Source: an uncultured Verrucomicrobiae bacterium (GTDB taxonomy: Bacteria; Verrucomicrobiota; Verrucomicrobiia; JADLBR01; CALLMV01). Taken from it: 64,000 nt of DNA. Made by a program: the position numbers and the translations under genes. Positions 7,783 to 16,105 of this stretch are shown here, piece after piece. The notes beneath the pieces are model-generated. The model was not told where the DNA came from and did no database searches. It worked only from the letters and a program-made list of their open reading frames with translations. Numbering within the stretch: the first letter of the stretch is position 1; each line of letters starts with the position of its first letter. The stretch is taken from NCBI GenBank assembly GCA_938005615.1, contig CALLMV010000014.1, positions 78,752 through 142,751 of the forward strand. Reading direction: 5' to 3'.

Positions 7783-9386
7783 CCTTCGACAAAGACAAAA
7801 TTCTCAACACAATCGGCTTTTCCCTCATCGGAGTGGCGTTTCTTTTTGCAACCTTTCGCATGGTCAGCAGCGCGCTGAGGCGTACCGCACCGGACTCTGA
7901 AAGAATCATCTTGGCACATTGGCAGCTTGAAGCAGGACTACGTGAGGCCTTTGAAGAACTAATCAAGGACTACACGAAACTCCATCCCAACGTCACAGTA
8001 GAGCAGCTTCCAGTACCCGAGAGACTTTACACGAACTGGCTTGTTACTAAACTCGTCGGAGAGGAGGCACCAGACATCATAGCACTTGGCTTCGGTATAA
8101 ACAACGACAGGCTGGCAAGATTCTTCACCCCACTCACGGAATATGTGGATCAGCCCAATCCTTACAACGTGGGAACTGAAATTGAAGGGCAGGCTTGGAA
8201 AAACACATACCTGGATGGACTCAGCAGTTCCTTTAACAATGAACTCATGGAGTACTACGGAGTAGGCTTGAGCATGTTCACAATACGACTGTTTTACAAC
8301 CTAGACCTCTTCGAGGAAATCAGAGGCAGGGACGCAGAATTCCCCAGCAACTACAGAGAATTTCTGAAACTTTGTGAAGAGGTGATTGAATACGCAAAAG
8401 CACAAAATCGAGTACTCGTACCTCTGGCTGGCTCAAAATATTCCTCATTTCAGACTCTGAATCGTCTCTCCAACGTGATCAACCAAAATAATATTGAAGA
8501 ACTCGATCTGACTGGCGCAATGAGCCCGAGCATTCGCTTCATGATGGAAGGCTATATGAATGGGGTTTACGGCCCACACAATCCTTCTGTTCAAGCTTTT
8601 TTCAATGCCTGCCGCGAAATCGGTCAGTTTATGACGCCAGGATTCATGGCTTTGGCCCGTGAAGATAGCAACTTCGCCTTTACTCAGCAGCGGGCCTTTG
8701 CTATTCTTAGCGGCTCGTGGGACATCCCAAGCCTGAAAAAACTCTCTGAGCGATTTTTCCGCGTAGGCGTCGCTCATCTTCCGATTCCTGCGCCAGATGA
8801 CCCAGTCTACGGACAGTTCATCAAAGGCCCTGTGTCTGAAGCAAACACTCCCACAGGAATGAACTTTGGTATTTCGCGTCAGTCTAAAAACTTCGACCGC
8901 GCGCTGGATTTTTTACACTTCATCACCAGCCAGCGAAGCGCAGAAAAATTCGCACAAAAAAGTTCCTGGCTTCCAGCCATCGCAGGTGCTAGATTACCTG
9001 AGGAAATTAAAATATTTGAGCCACGAATGGATGGATTCGTCCAAGGCCTAGCAATCTTTGAAATCGGACAAGACACAAGAACGGCTTTTGATCAATTATT
9101 TTTTCAGCTCATGGAGCCAGTCAACGGATTGGAAACCTTTTCCGACCGTCTTGCCGAACGCATGAAGATAACAGTGCCGCAAGATATCCGCAGAAGTAAT
9201 CTTGCAAATACAAGAATTAATCAAAGCTTAGATATTTCTTTGATAACGTACATTTGGCTCAGCACTCAGCTAAGCACTCAAAACAAAATTGATCGCAAAC
9301 TCGCCGGCCTTGGAAGTCGACTCATCACCTCAGAGTTTGAACTATTCTTCTTCCAACACACCGAGAGCTTGCGTAGTAAACAGTAA
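7779..9386 (+). CDS. ABC transporter solute-binding protein (carbohydrate type)
   Basis: A 535-aa protein of the family-1 extracellular binding proteins (MalE/UgpB-like). After a membrane-spanning N-terminus (about residues 12-33) without a lipobox, the mature domain starts with IILAHWQLE, then LHPNVTVEQ and EAPDIIALG, which are characteristic of sugar-binding lobes. An IILxGSWD-like segment (FAILSGSWDIP) is also typical. It should deliver a sugar or glycerophosphodiester to the two permeases encoded immediately downstream. The C-terminal 90 residues are a helical extension beyond the usual fold. The non-lipidated membrane anchor is unusual. The actual ligand cannot be read from the sequence. 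Confidence 0.8.
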   Translation: MTFDKDKILNTIGFSLIGVAFLFATFRMVSSALRRTAPDSERIILAHWQLEAGLREAFEELIKDYTKLHPNVTVEQLPVPERLYTNWLVTKLVGEEAPDIIALGFGINNDRLARFFTPLTEYVDQPNPYNVGTEIEGQAWKNTYLDGLSSSFNNELMEYYGVGLSMFTIRLFYNLDLFEEIRGRDAEFPSNYREFLKLCEEVIEYAKAQNRVLVPLAGSKYSSFQTLNRLSNVINQNNIEELDLTGAMSPSIRFMMEGYMNGVYGPHNPSVQAFFNACREIGQFMTPGFMALAREDSNFAFTQQRAFAILSGSWDIPSLKKLSERFFRVGVAHLPIPAPDDPVYGQFIKGPVSEANTPTGMNFGISRQSKNFDRALDFLHFITSQRSAEKFAQKSSWLPAIAGARLPEEIKIFEPRMDGFVQGLAIFEIGQDTRTAFDQLFFQLMEPVNGLETFSDRLAERMKITVPQDIRRSNLANTRINQSLDISLITYIWLSTQLSTQNKIDRKLAGLGSRLITSEFELFFFQHTESLRSKQ

Positions 9387-9389
9387 TTC

Positions 9390-10340
9390 ATGGCACAACC
9401 CATATCATACAGAAAAGCCCTGAATGAGTGGCCGCTTTATCTTCTGGTGATTCCCTCGCTTGTGGCGGTGCTCACTTTTTCTTACTTTCCAGTGCTTAGT
9501 GCGGTCTACCACAGCTTCTTTGACTGGAGAGGAGGAGATGCCAAAGAATTTATCGGTTTCGATAACTTCACCCGTGCCTTTTCCGATGAGCAGCTTCGAT
9601 ATTCCTTCTTCGTCATATTCATACTGGTTATTGCCAACGTTTTTAAAATGATTCCATCAATCGCCGTGGCAGTGTTAGTCCATCGTTTAGTGAGCGAAAA
9701 CGCGCAATACTATTACCGCCTATTGCTTGTACTACCTATGATTGTACCAGGCCTAGTAACACTTTTTATCTGGAAGTTTTTTCTCGATCCGAACTTTGGT
9801 GCACTCAACGCTTTCCTCGATATCACTGGTCTCAAGACGTTACTCATCTGGCTGGACCAGACGTTTCTGCACTGGGGAGTCTTCCGCGCCGATGCACCGA
9901 TAGCTTGGCTCAGCCAACCTAAGCTTATCATACCTTCATTGATCATTTGGGGATTCCCCTGGATCGGAGCTACAGGAGTGCTTATCTTTCTTGCTGGTTT
10001 ACAGTCCATCGGTACTGATGTATACGAGGCAGCCGAACTGGATGGGGTAGGACCTTTAAGTAAGTTTTTTTATATCGAATTGCCGCTGATCCTCACCCAA
10101 GTGCGACTGAACTTGATCCTCATGGTCATAGGCACACTCCAGGGCTTTGGATTACAGCTGTTACTTCTGGGTGACTCAGGCGGTCCGGAAGGAGCGGGGA
10201 TGGTGCCCGGATTATGGATGTACAATAGGGCTTTTGGCGCGGGTGAGTTCGGATATGCCTGTGCGATCGGTCTGATGCTCTTTGTATTCATTCTAGCGCT
10301 AACCTGGGTTAACAACAAATTTATCAGGGTTCAAAAGTGA
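9390..10340 (+). CDS. ABC transporter permease, MalF/UgpA type
   Basis: A 316-aa integral membrane protein with about six transmembrane helices, the first at residues 16-36 (LYLLVIPSLVAVLTF). The cytoplasmic EAA loop that contacts the ATPase is intact: EAAELDGVGPLSKFFYIELP at about residues 213-232. It is the first permease of a carbohydrate uptake type 1 importer, starting three bases after the binding-protein gene and overlapping the next permease by four bases. No ATPase gene is present in the cluster, so a shared MsmK/UgpC-like ATPase encoded elsewhere is likely. Confidence 0.87.
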   Translation: MAQPISYRKALNEWPLYLLVIPSLVAVLTFSYFPVLSAVYHSFFDWRGGDAKEFIGFDNFTRAFSDEQLRYSFFVIFILVIANVFKMIPSIAVAVLVHRLVSENAQYYYRLLLVLPMIVPGLVTLFIWKFFLDPNFGALNAFLDITGLKTLLIWLDQTFLHWGVFRADAPIAWLSQPKLIIPSLIIWGFPWIGATGVLIFLAGLQSIGTDVYEAAELDGVGPLSKFFYIELPLILTQVRLNLILMVIGTLQGFGLQLLLLGDSGGPEGAGMVPGLWMYNRAFGAGEFGYACAIGLMLFVFILALTWVNNKFIRVQK

Positions 10341-11185
10341 CTTCACCCAAAGACAACAAAAGTCAGATTTGGAAAAAAGATCTCCCTAAACACACCTTCA
10401 TCCTACTGGTACTACTGCTCGAGTTATTTCCTCTTTACATGATGTTGCAAATCTCGGTGAAGAACAACGTCACATTCAACGCCAACCAGTGGCTACCGAT
10501 CACGCCAGATAAGTGGGAGTGGGGCAATTTTGTTTTCGGTTACAACCTCATCATGCCCTACGTTGCTAACACGGTATTTGTTGCCGTCACAGGCACCGTT
10601 TTTACCCTGGTATTTGCAGTATTTGCGGCTTACTTCTTCGCACGTTACAAAATGCCGTTGAGCGGTTTTCTCTGGGCAGTCTTCCTTCTGATCATGCTCA
10701 TTCCAGGAGTCGCCAACATCGTACCGCTTTTTGTTTTGCTTAAGAACATGAACTTACTCAACACGCTCTGGGCGCTAATCATCGTAGGTATAGCCGGCGG
10801 ACAGGTCTTTGCGATTTTTATTCTGCGTAACTTTATTGAGGACATCCCTAAAGACTTGTTTGAGGCTGCTGAGATCGACGGCGCCAGTCATCTTCAACAA
10901 GTCATCAACGTCGTATTGCCCATGTGTGCTCCTATCATCGGGACGTTGTTCATTCTGGAATTTCTAGGCAAATGGAATGACTTCCTCTTACCGCTCATTG
11001 TATTACGTGACCAAGATCTCTTCACCATCGGTGTCGGTCTTATTTACCTGGATGGTGAATATAACAAAGATTACGGCAAGATCATGGCTGCTTTTTTCAT
11101 CGCATCTCTTCCTTTGATTATCATCTTTATGTTTACCATGAAGTTGTTTGTGAAAGGTCTCTCCGCAGGAGCACTCAAGGGATGA
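10337..11185 (+). CDS. ABC transporter permease, MalG/UgpE type
   Basis: The second permease of the carbohydrate importer: 282 aa, six predicted membrane helices and the EAA loop FEAAEIDGASHLQQVINVVL at about residues 175-194. The GTG start overlaps the preceding permease stop (GTGA). It pairs with that permease to form the translocation pore. The gene ends 25 bases before the convergent squalene/phytoene synthase gene, closing the four-gene operon. Confidence 0.87.
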   Translation: MTSPKDNKSQIWKKDLPKHTFILLVLLLELFPLYMMLQISVKNNVTFNANQWLPITPDKWEWGNFVFGYNLIMPYVANTVFVAVTGTVFTLVFAVFAAYFFARYKMPLSGFLWAVFLLIMLIPGVANIVPLFVLLKNMNLLNTLWALIIVGIAGGQVFAIFILRNFIEDIPKDLFEAAEIDGASHLQQVINVVLPMCAPIIGTLFILEFLGKWNDFLLPLIVLRDQDLFTIGVGLIYLDGEYNKDYGKIMAAFFIASLPLIIIFMFTMKLFVKGLSAGALKG

Positions 11186-11210
11186 CCACCGGTTGAAAAG
11201 AAACCCTCAC

Positions 11211-12110
11211 TCATCGCTGCCCGGCTTGAATTACCAGTAGGACTTTTTTCCATAATGGCACGTACCTTCGCATTGAAACATCCCAATCCGCTTGCCGTAT
11301 CTGATCCAAAATTCCAGCGTAAATTCTGCTCATACACCTCACGCAATAACGCGATCCATCATCAGGCAAAAGTAAGATACCGGGTTCGGCTTGTGCATAT
11401 TGCTGCAGGGCACGCGTAGCAAAAAATTGCGCATAAATACGCCACTGTTGTTTCCGAAATGTCCCAGGTTGCGTAAAGTCTGAACCAGCCAGACCTGCTT
11501 GCTCCAGTTCATCGGCAGGCAGATAGCAACGGCCTATGAGAGCATCCTCTCGCACATCTCGCAGAATGTTTGTCATCTGCATCGCCTGCCCGAGACTGAT
11601 TGCCGGGTCGTGAGCAGCAGAAGGATCCACGGGCTCAAAAACACAATTCATCAACAAACCCACGACAGACGCAACGTAATAACAATATTTTGTTAGCTCC
11701 GAAAAATTCTTAAGCCTCACATGGCCTCCCGCATCTAGACACACCCCGTGAATCAGGTCTTCACATAATTTCAAAGGCACAGAACACGTACGCACGGTGT
11801 CAGAGAAGGCGGCTGCCCATGCGGGATCATCTGTAGTGATTTTTCCAGCGTAAAGTCTTCCTGTAAGAGCTCGAAGCTCCTGGGTCGCATCCAAGCGGCT
11901 GCCGGGGGGTGCCCTATCAATCCAGTCATCGCAGTAACGGCAAAACGCATAAATCGCATATGCCCTCAGCCGTTTAAGTTTTGGCAAAGGAAAGGATGAA
12001 AAGTAAAAACTCTTGGCGTAGTGACGAGTGACTCTTAATGCATCTCGATAAGATTCAAGGAGTGCCCCGCCGGGCTCTTTGCGCTCGGGCATCAGAGATA
12101 ATTCATACAA
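11211..12110 (-). CDS. Squalene/phytoene synthase family protein
   Basis: A head-to-head prenyl diphosphate condensing enzyme (trans-isoprenyl diphosphate synthase family). The two Asp-rich motifs are visible: YCDDWID (about residues 58-64; canonical DxxxD) and QMTNILRDVRED (about residues 180-191). The Ser-Phe-Tyr-Phe start (KSFYFSSFPLP) is also typical. At 299 aa it fits HpnC/HpnD or CrtB-like enzymes that make squalene, or phytoene for carotenoids. No hopanoid or carotenoid partner gene is in the window, so the product cannot be decided. It is likely membrane-associated in the cytoplasm. Confidence 0.85.
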   Translation of the reverse strand: MYELSLMPERKEPGGALLESYRDALRVTRHYAKSFYFSSFPLPKLKRLRAYAIYAFCRYCDDWIDRAPPGSRLDATQELRALTGRLYAGKITTDDPAWAAAFSDTVRTCSVPLKLCEDLIHGVCLDAGGHVRLKNFSELTKYCYYVASVVGLLMNCVFEPVDPSAAHDPAISLGQAMQMTNILRDVREDALIGRCYLPADELEQAGLAGSDFTQPGTFRKQQWRIYAQFFATRALQQYAQAEPGILLLPDDGSRYCVRCMSRIYAGILDQIRQADWDVSMRRYVPLWKKVLLVIQAGQR

Positions 12111-12170
12111 AATTTTGCAAATATCAACGATTTAAGTTTTCCTGATGCTTGAGGAACGTTAAATCAGATT

Positions 12171-12674
12171 GTGAATAATGACCAGGTAAACTATCTTTCT
12201 AAAGAACTTATGGGCGGCCAAAGCGCCCTAGTAATCATTGATGCTGATTGTATTATATGTTCAGCAAGTGCGAATTGGCTTGAGCAACACGACAAAAAGA
12301 AACGTCTTTGGTTCTCAACGATTCAATCTTTGCGCAAAGTCGACCGCGAAAGCCTACAGATGCTGCCTCCAAAAATTAAAGACACCATGTATCTTTTTTA
12401 TCGCGGGCATTTTTATGAACGTTCTGAGGCTGTCATACGCGCAGTTGCACTGACGGATTCTTTGGCAAAATTCGTGATACTGTTGTTGATTATTCCGCGT
12501 TTCATCCGGAATACATTTTATGATTTTTTTGCAGCCAACAGACATTTCTTCTCGAATAAAAAGAAAACTTGCACGATTAATCCGCCGGTAAGATTTTCCG
12601 AACGACTCCTCAGCACAGACGAGCTAATGGACGTGTTAAGTAAAACTGAAATTTTACTTGCGCACGATTGGTAG
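12171..12674 (+). CDS. DCC-family (DUF393) thiol-disulfide oxidoreductase-like protein
   Basis: A 167-aa protein resembling the DCC family, named for a DxDCxxC motif near the N-terminus. Here VIIDADCIICSASANWL (about residues 21-37) keeps the Asp-x-Asp and both Cys. The central YLFYRGHFYERSEAVIRA and the tail ending in PPVRFSERLLS match the family layout. Biochemical function is poorly known; the CxxC suggests redox chemistry. GTG start at 12171. The next gene begins 34 bases on, and the sequence from here to about 14.6 kb is visibly AT-richer than its flanks. Confidence 0.7.
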   Translation: MNNDQVNYLSKELMGGQSALVIIDADCIICSASANWLEQHDKKKRLWFSTIQSLRKVDRESLQMLPPKIKDTMYLFYRGHFYERSEAVIRAVALTDSLAKFVILLLIIPRFIRNTFYDFFAANRHFFSNKKKTCTINPPVRFSERLLSTDELMDVLSKTEILLAHDW

Positions 12675-12708
12675 CGTAGCTTATTTTATAGCAAGAACAA
12701 ATTTTGCA

Positions 12709-13815
12709 ATGAGCAATAACATCGTCCTGAAAAAATGCAGAAAAAAAATACTGAAAATACTTACATTATCTATCAGCATCTCCTTTTTAACTCATTTGCC
12801 TGCTTCTGTATTAAATCCTCAAGTTATTGATGGAAATCCTGTTGGAAAAAGGAACGTTGATTGGATTCCAGCGTTTCAACTTGTCGAAATTAAACCACAA
12901 AGCCGCTTTCGCCGAGGTGACCACATCATTCGCTACTATATCGGGGCGTTAAGCAAGGATGGAAAGTTCTACCGCCCGCGTTCAGATATCCAAGTAGCAG
13001 AGATTTACTTGTCTGATGATATTTCAACAGCGCAACAGCTCACCCCCGGTACTGTATTTGTTTACCCTGAACGTATCCTGAGATATTCTTCATCAACAGA
13101 CGGTAATCCAGCTCCAAATTTTAACTTCGGCAAAATAGTAGCCAAACTAGCCGCTAATGATGCTGATCTTACCCTCGTACACATCGGCTCGCCTGATCAA
13201 TTGAGGATCCCCGGCGAGATCCGCAGGTTCTCCCAATTACCACGCGATTCTAGAGGCAACCCTATTGATTGGGCCACCGAGAAGATTGGTTTTTCTAGTT
13301 CCACAATCGGACGCTACGGTTGTGTACTGGCCACTTTGGCTATGATGCTCGATTACCTTGGCATCAGGTATGATGGTGAAATGGACCCCGGTGTGCTCAA
13401 TGAACGACTTAAACAAGCCTATGCGTCGATGGACGTGAAAGCTTTTAGCCAAGGCGATCGGCTAGTTCTTGACCGCGCTGTAGAAGTAGGATCTTCTGGA
13501 CGAGCCAAGTTTATCTCCCTGCGAGAAGAGGCTAACGCAACTAATAATCCCAAGGATATATTAGACCGTGAACTCGCTTTGGGAAGGCCTGTAATGGTAA
13601 CCGTACCCAGTACAGTAAGCCGCGGCTCGAATCACTACGTTCTTGTATATGCTAAGGACGGTGAAGATTACCTTATCAAGGATCCTGGTTATGAATCTCG
13701 TAATAAGCTTAGTTCTTATAATAAATTTACCCCTCGAGGTGTAATCATAGTGAATGACAACAAAACTGATGAATTAAAAATATCATCTAAAAGTAGTACC
13801 GTTAATGATATCTAG
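12709..13815 (+). CDS. Secreted C39-like (papain-fold) cysteine peptidase domain protein
   Basis: ATG at 12709 gives a basic, hydrophobic signal peptide (KKILKILTLSISISFLTHLPAS) and a 368-aa exported protein. Residues 50-180 form an unrecognised N-terminal domain. The C-terminal half resembles Peptidase_C39_2: Cys205 in GRYGCVLATLAMMLDYLG, His309 in GSNHYVLVYA and Asp325 in LIKDPG form a plausible catalytic triad. No ABC transporter or Gly-Gly leader peptide is nearby, so bacteriocin export processing is not indicated. A periplasmic or extracellular cysteine protease, or a non-catalytic peptide-binding relative, is more likely. The family role is inferred from motifs only. Confidence 0.65.
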   Translation: MSNNIVLKKCRKKILKILTLSISISFLTHLPASVLNPQVIDGNPVGKRNVDWIPAFQLVEIKPQSRFRRGDHIIRYYIGALSKDGKFYRPRSDIQVAEIYLSDDISTAQQLTPGTVFVYPERILRYSSSTDGNPAPNFNFGKIVAKLAANDADLTLVHIGSPDQLRIPGEIRRFSQLPRDSRGNPIDWATEKIGFSSSTIGRYGCVLATLAMMLDYLGIRYDGEMDPGVLNERLKQAYASMDVKAFSQGDRLVLDRAVEVGSSGRAKFISLREEANATNNPKDILDRELALGRPVMVTVPSTVSRGSNHYVLVYAKDGEDYLIKDPGYESRNKLSSYNKFTPRGVIIVNDNKTDELKISSKSSTVNDI

Positions 13816-13852
13816 ATGTAATTTTTTTCCGGCTTGTTATCAATAAGATAAT

Positions 13853-14437
13853 ATGTTTCGTAGAACTGCAGGCTCTTTCAAGAAAAAAACTTTCGATGTA
13901 CTTCTTTTAATTTTTCTAGCACTTTATACTCGCCACTTGTCAGCTTCAGATCAAGTGCCACAGAATGCTTTAACGCGTAACCCTGTTTTTTTAAAGGAAA
14001 CACCAGCAAATTTAATTTACACCTCAAAAATTCATAATCACTTTTTGAAAGAAGAACTTAAGCAGACCAGAATTCGCCAAACGATAAATCCTTTTCGTGT
14101 TGATAAAAGGGGATTCATTTATTACGGCGAAAGAATTTCTCAGTACGAAATTTCAAGTGCCGAAAGTCAAAAATTCGTTACGCACTATTATTTTCCAATA
14201 CTGCATGTTGGCTCATTCGTTGAATTTTCAGAAGATAGCATATTTTCTATTGCAGCCGCTCTTTATTCAGACGATGTTCCAGAACAACTCACTGAAATTC
14301 CGTTAACCACTGCCACCACGATCCCGTACAAAGAAATTAGTCTGGGATTTCTTTTTTTGCTCTCCACAATGATGTTTTCAGGGTTAATCTATTGGGGTTG
14401 GATGTCTAATAAAAGTCCAAGCCGAATGCTGCGCTGA
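13853..14437 (+). CDS. Unknown membrane-anchored protein with C-terminal TM and basic tail
   Basis: A 194-aa protein I cannot assign. It has an N-terminal signal or membrane segment (FDVLLLIFLALYTRHLSAS, about residues 15-33), a soluble 130-residue middle, and a C-terminal hydrophobic helix (GFLFLLSTMMFSGLIYWGW, about 164-182) followed by a tail with two Arg and one Lys. A helix plus basic tail at the very C-terminus is the layout of surface sorting signals such as PEP-CTERM, but no PEP-like tripeptide is seen. It starts 37 bases after the C39-like gene, shares its AT-rich composition and may be its partner. Confidence 0.5.
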   Translation: MFRRTAGSFKKKTFDVLLLIFLALYTRHLSASDQVPQNALTRNPVFLKETPANLIYTSKIHNHFLKEELKQTRIRQTINPFRVDKRGFIYYGERISQYEISSAESQKFVTHYYFPILHVGSFVEFSEDSIFSIAAALYSDDVPEQLTEIPLTTATTIPYKEISLGFLFLLSTMMFSGLIYWGWMSNKSPSRMLR

Positions 14438-14490
14438 TTAAAAAATACTCTCCTTAACATCGCAGTCCGCAACCTGGCTACGGCGCCTAC

Positions 14491-14580
14491 ATGATTTTTG
14501 ACGAAGAATACTGCAAGTTAGTCTCCGATCACTTGGAAGGTCGATTCAAGACCAAACACCAGCAGCTCGTTTTAAAATAA
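14491..14580 (+). other. Possible short ORF or gene remnant (29 codons)
   Basis: In the 185-base gap before the barrel gene an open frame beginning at or before ATG 14491 encodes 29 residues with normal-looking composition (MIFDEEYCKLVSDHLEGRF then KTKHQQLVLK). It has no clear ribosome site and could be the tail of a lost gene. I do not recognise it. Confidence 0.15.
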
Positions 14581-14622
14581 TCCTAGCTTGACCTAGCAAA
14601 ACTATTCTCTTCTTTGTAGCCA

Positions 14623-15579
14623 ATGCTTAAAGTCTGTCTATTAGTCAAAATTCTCGCAACGGTCGTTTTTACATTTCAGCTTGTTGGGACACATGCTTCT
14701 GAAGTCTTCTCGTTCAGCCCCGAAAGTCCGAACATTTCTCGCCAGTCCGAAAAAATACAGCAGAAGAACATTATCGCAACAGCGGAAGCTTTTTTCTTTC
14801 CTTACAAGAACGAATACGATCCCAACGCTGGCGTCGTATTCAAAGATCGTGTTGTTGCAAGGTATATGCTCGATCTGTTCGGGGAATATCGTTTTCGTGA
14901 ATTTGACAACATCCTCAGCAGACTTGCTGTGAGCTTCGACGCCAGAGTATTGTTTGGAGGCAGCCGCCCTCAGCTCGACTATAACTTGCAGGCGGATCCT
15001 ATCGTGGCATACCTTACCCCTGCAATAAGCTACTATTTCGAGCCTTGGATATGCGCTCGTTTGAGCCATCGCGAGACGATCGATTTGGGAGGATACGTCG
15101 ATGACGTCGAACGCAAAAACTGGTCCTCACTTGGGGTAAGGCTTGGTTACACAGATCAAGAAATTCAGAGCAGTAGCTGGCTACGTTGGGCCGCCTACAT
15201 TGAACCTTCCTTGTTTCTCGACGCCAACGGCTATGATGCTGAGCCGGGTGCTGGCGTCTTCGATCGAGATGAGAAAACTCGAGTCTGGGCGCGCTACAAA
15301 GTCGAACTTTTTGCGCGTGTGTCCATCGGCAAGGGCTGGCTGGGAAGGTTCTTCGTTTACGCCAACCCTACGATTTATTTTGGCCGGAGCGGCTTGCCGA
15401 AGAATTATGACTTCAACACAGATGTCCTTAACATGCTCACCGTTTATGGGCTTGGTTATCGATTCAATGATCACGTGGAAATTCGCTCCATGAGTTCCCA
15501 AATTTGGGATCTCGGCGGAATGTTGGAGGAGCGTGAGCGACTCGTCTGGAATGGAGTAGCCTTACGCATCATGTGGTGA
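14623..15579 (+). CDS. Predicted outer-membrane beta-barrel protein
   Basis: A 318-aa protein with a signal peptide (VKILATVVFTFQLVGTHAS) and a body of alternating polar and aromatic residues forming repeated amphipathic strands (VARYMLDLFGEYRF, WICARLSHRETIDLGG, VWARYKVELFARVSIG). It ends in VALRIMW, a C-terminal aromatic typical of BamA-inserted barrels. No specific family is recognised. The gene's stop overlaps the GTG start of ruvC. It may belong functionally to the preceding accessory genes, being the only outer-membrane component there, but that is inference. Confidence 0.6.
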   Translation: MLKVCLLVKILATVVFTFQLVGTHASEVFSFSPESPNISRQSEKIQQKNIIATAEAFFFPYKNEYDPNAGVVFKDRVVARYMLDLFGEYRFREFDNILSRLAVSFDARVLFGGSRPQLDYNLQADPIVAYLTPAISYYFEPWICARLSHRETIDLGGYVDDVERKNWSSLGVRLGYTDQEIQSSSWLRWAAYIEPSLFLDANGYDAEPGAGVFDRDEKTRVWARYKVELFARVSIGKGWLGRFFVYANPTIYFGRSGLPKNYDFNTDVLNMLTVYGLGYRFNDHVEIRSMSSQIWDLGGMLEERERLVWNGVALRIMW

Positions 15580-16091
15580 ACGCTGCGTCTGCTGGTAGTC
15601 TCATTATTCTTGGCATTGACCCCTCACTACGCTCCACTGGCTACGCCGTACTGGAGGCACAAAGCGCTCACTCTATTCGATTGGTTTCTCAGGGGGCCAT
15701 CAAGATACCCCAAAACCAGTCTCACGGCCAGGCATTGCTCAGTATTTACCAGGGCCTGGAAGAGGTCGTCCTCACACACCGACCCCATGTCGCAGCGATC
15801 GAAAAAACGATTTACGTGCAAAGCGCTTCTGTCGCCATCACCTTAGGCGTCACCCGCGGTGCCATACTGGTGCTACTTGAGCGTTACAAAATACCGGTGT
15901 TTGACTACCCTCCCAAGAGCATCAAGTCTGCAGCTACTGGCCGGGGCAGTGCCGGCAAGCAAGCAGTCGCACTCCTCGTACGTGCTCAATTTGGCATGCA
16001 AACCACACCGGAACCAGATGCCGCCGACGCAATCGCCGCTGCACTCGCACACGTGAAAAAACATTTCTTTCGACAGCGAATTGGCAGCTAA
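15573..16091 (+). CDS. ruvC: Crossover junction endodeoxyribonuclease RuvC
   Basis: RuvC resolves Holliday junctions with RuvAB in recombinational repair. The 172-aa product has the acidic active site: Asp in LGIDPSLRSTGYAV (about residue 16), Glu in AAIEKTIYVQ (about residue 75), and the final Asp pair in PEPDAADAIAAAL (about residues 148-155). Two consecutive GTG codons (15573, 15576) can serve as start and overlap the barrel gene's stop by 4-7 bases. hisA follows after 14 bases. Confidence 0.93.
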   Translation: MVNAASAGSLIILGIDPSLRSTGYAVLEAQSAHSIRLVSQGAIKIPQNQSHGQALLSIYQGLEEVVLTHRPHVAAIEKTIYVQSASVAITLGVTRGAILVLLERYKIPVFDYPPKSIKSAATGRGSAGKQAVALLVRAQFGMQTTPEPDAADAIAAALAHVKKHFFRQRIGS

Positions 16092-16105
16092 TCTTACCCC
16101 TAACC

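Noticed and set aside
12709..13815. Bacteriocin export peptidase (C39 domain of an ABC transporter)
   Set aside because: No ATPase or permease part, no double-glycine precursor nearby, and the protein has its own signal peptide.
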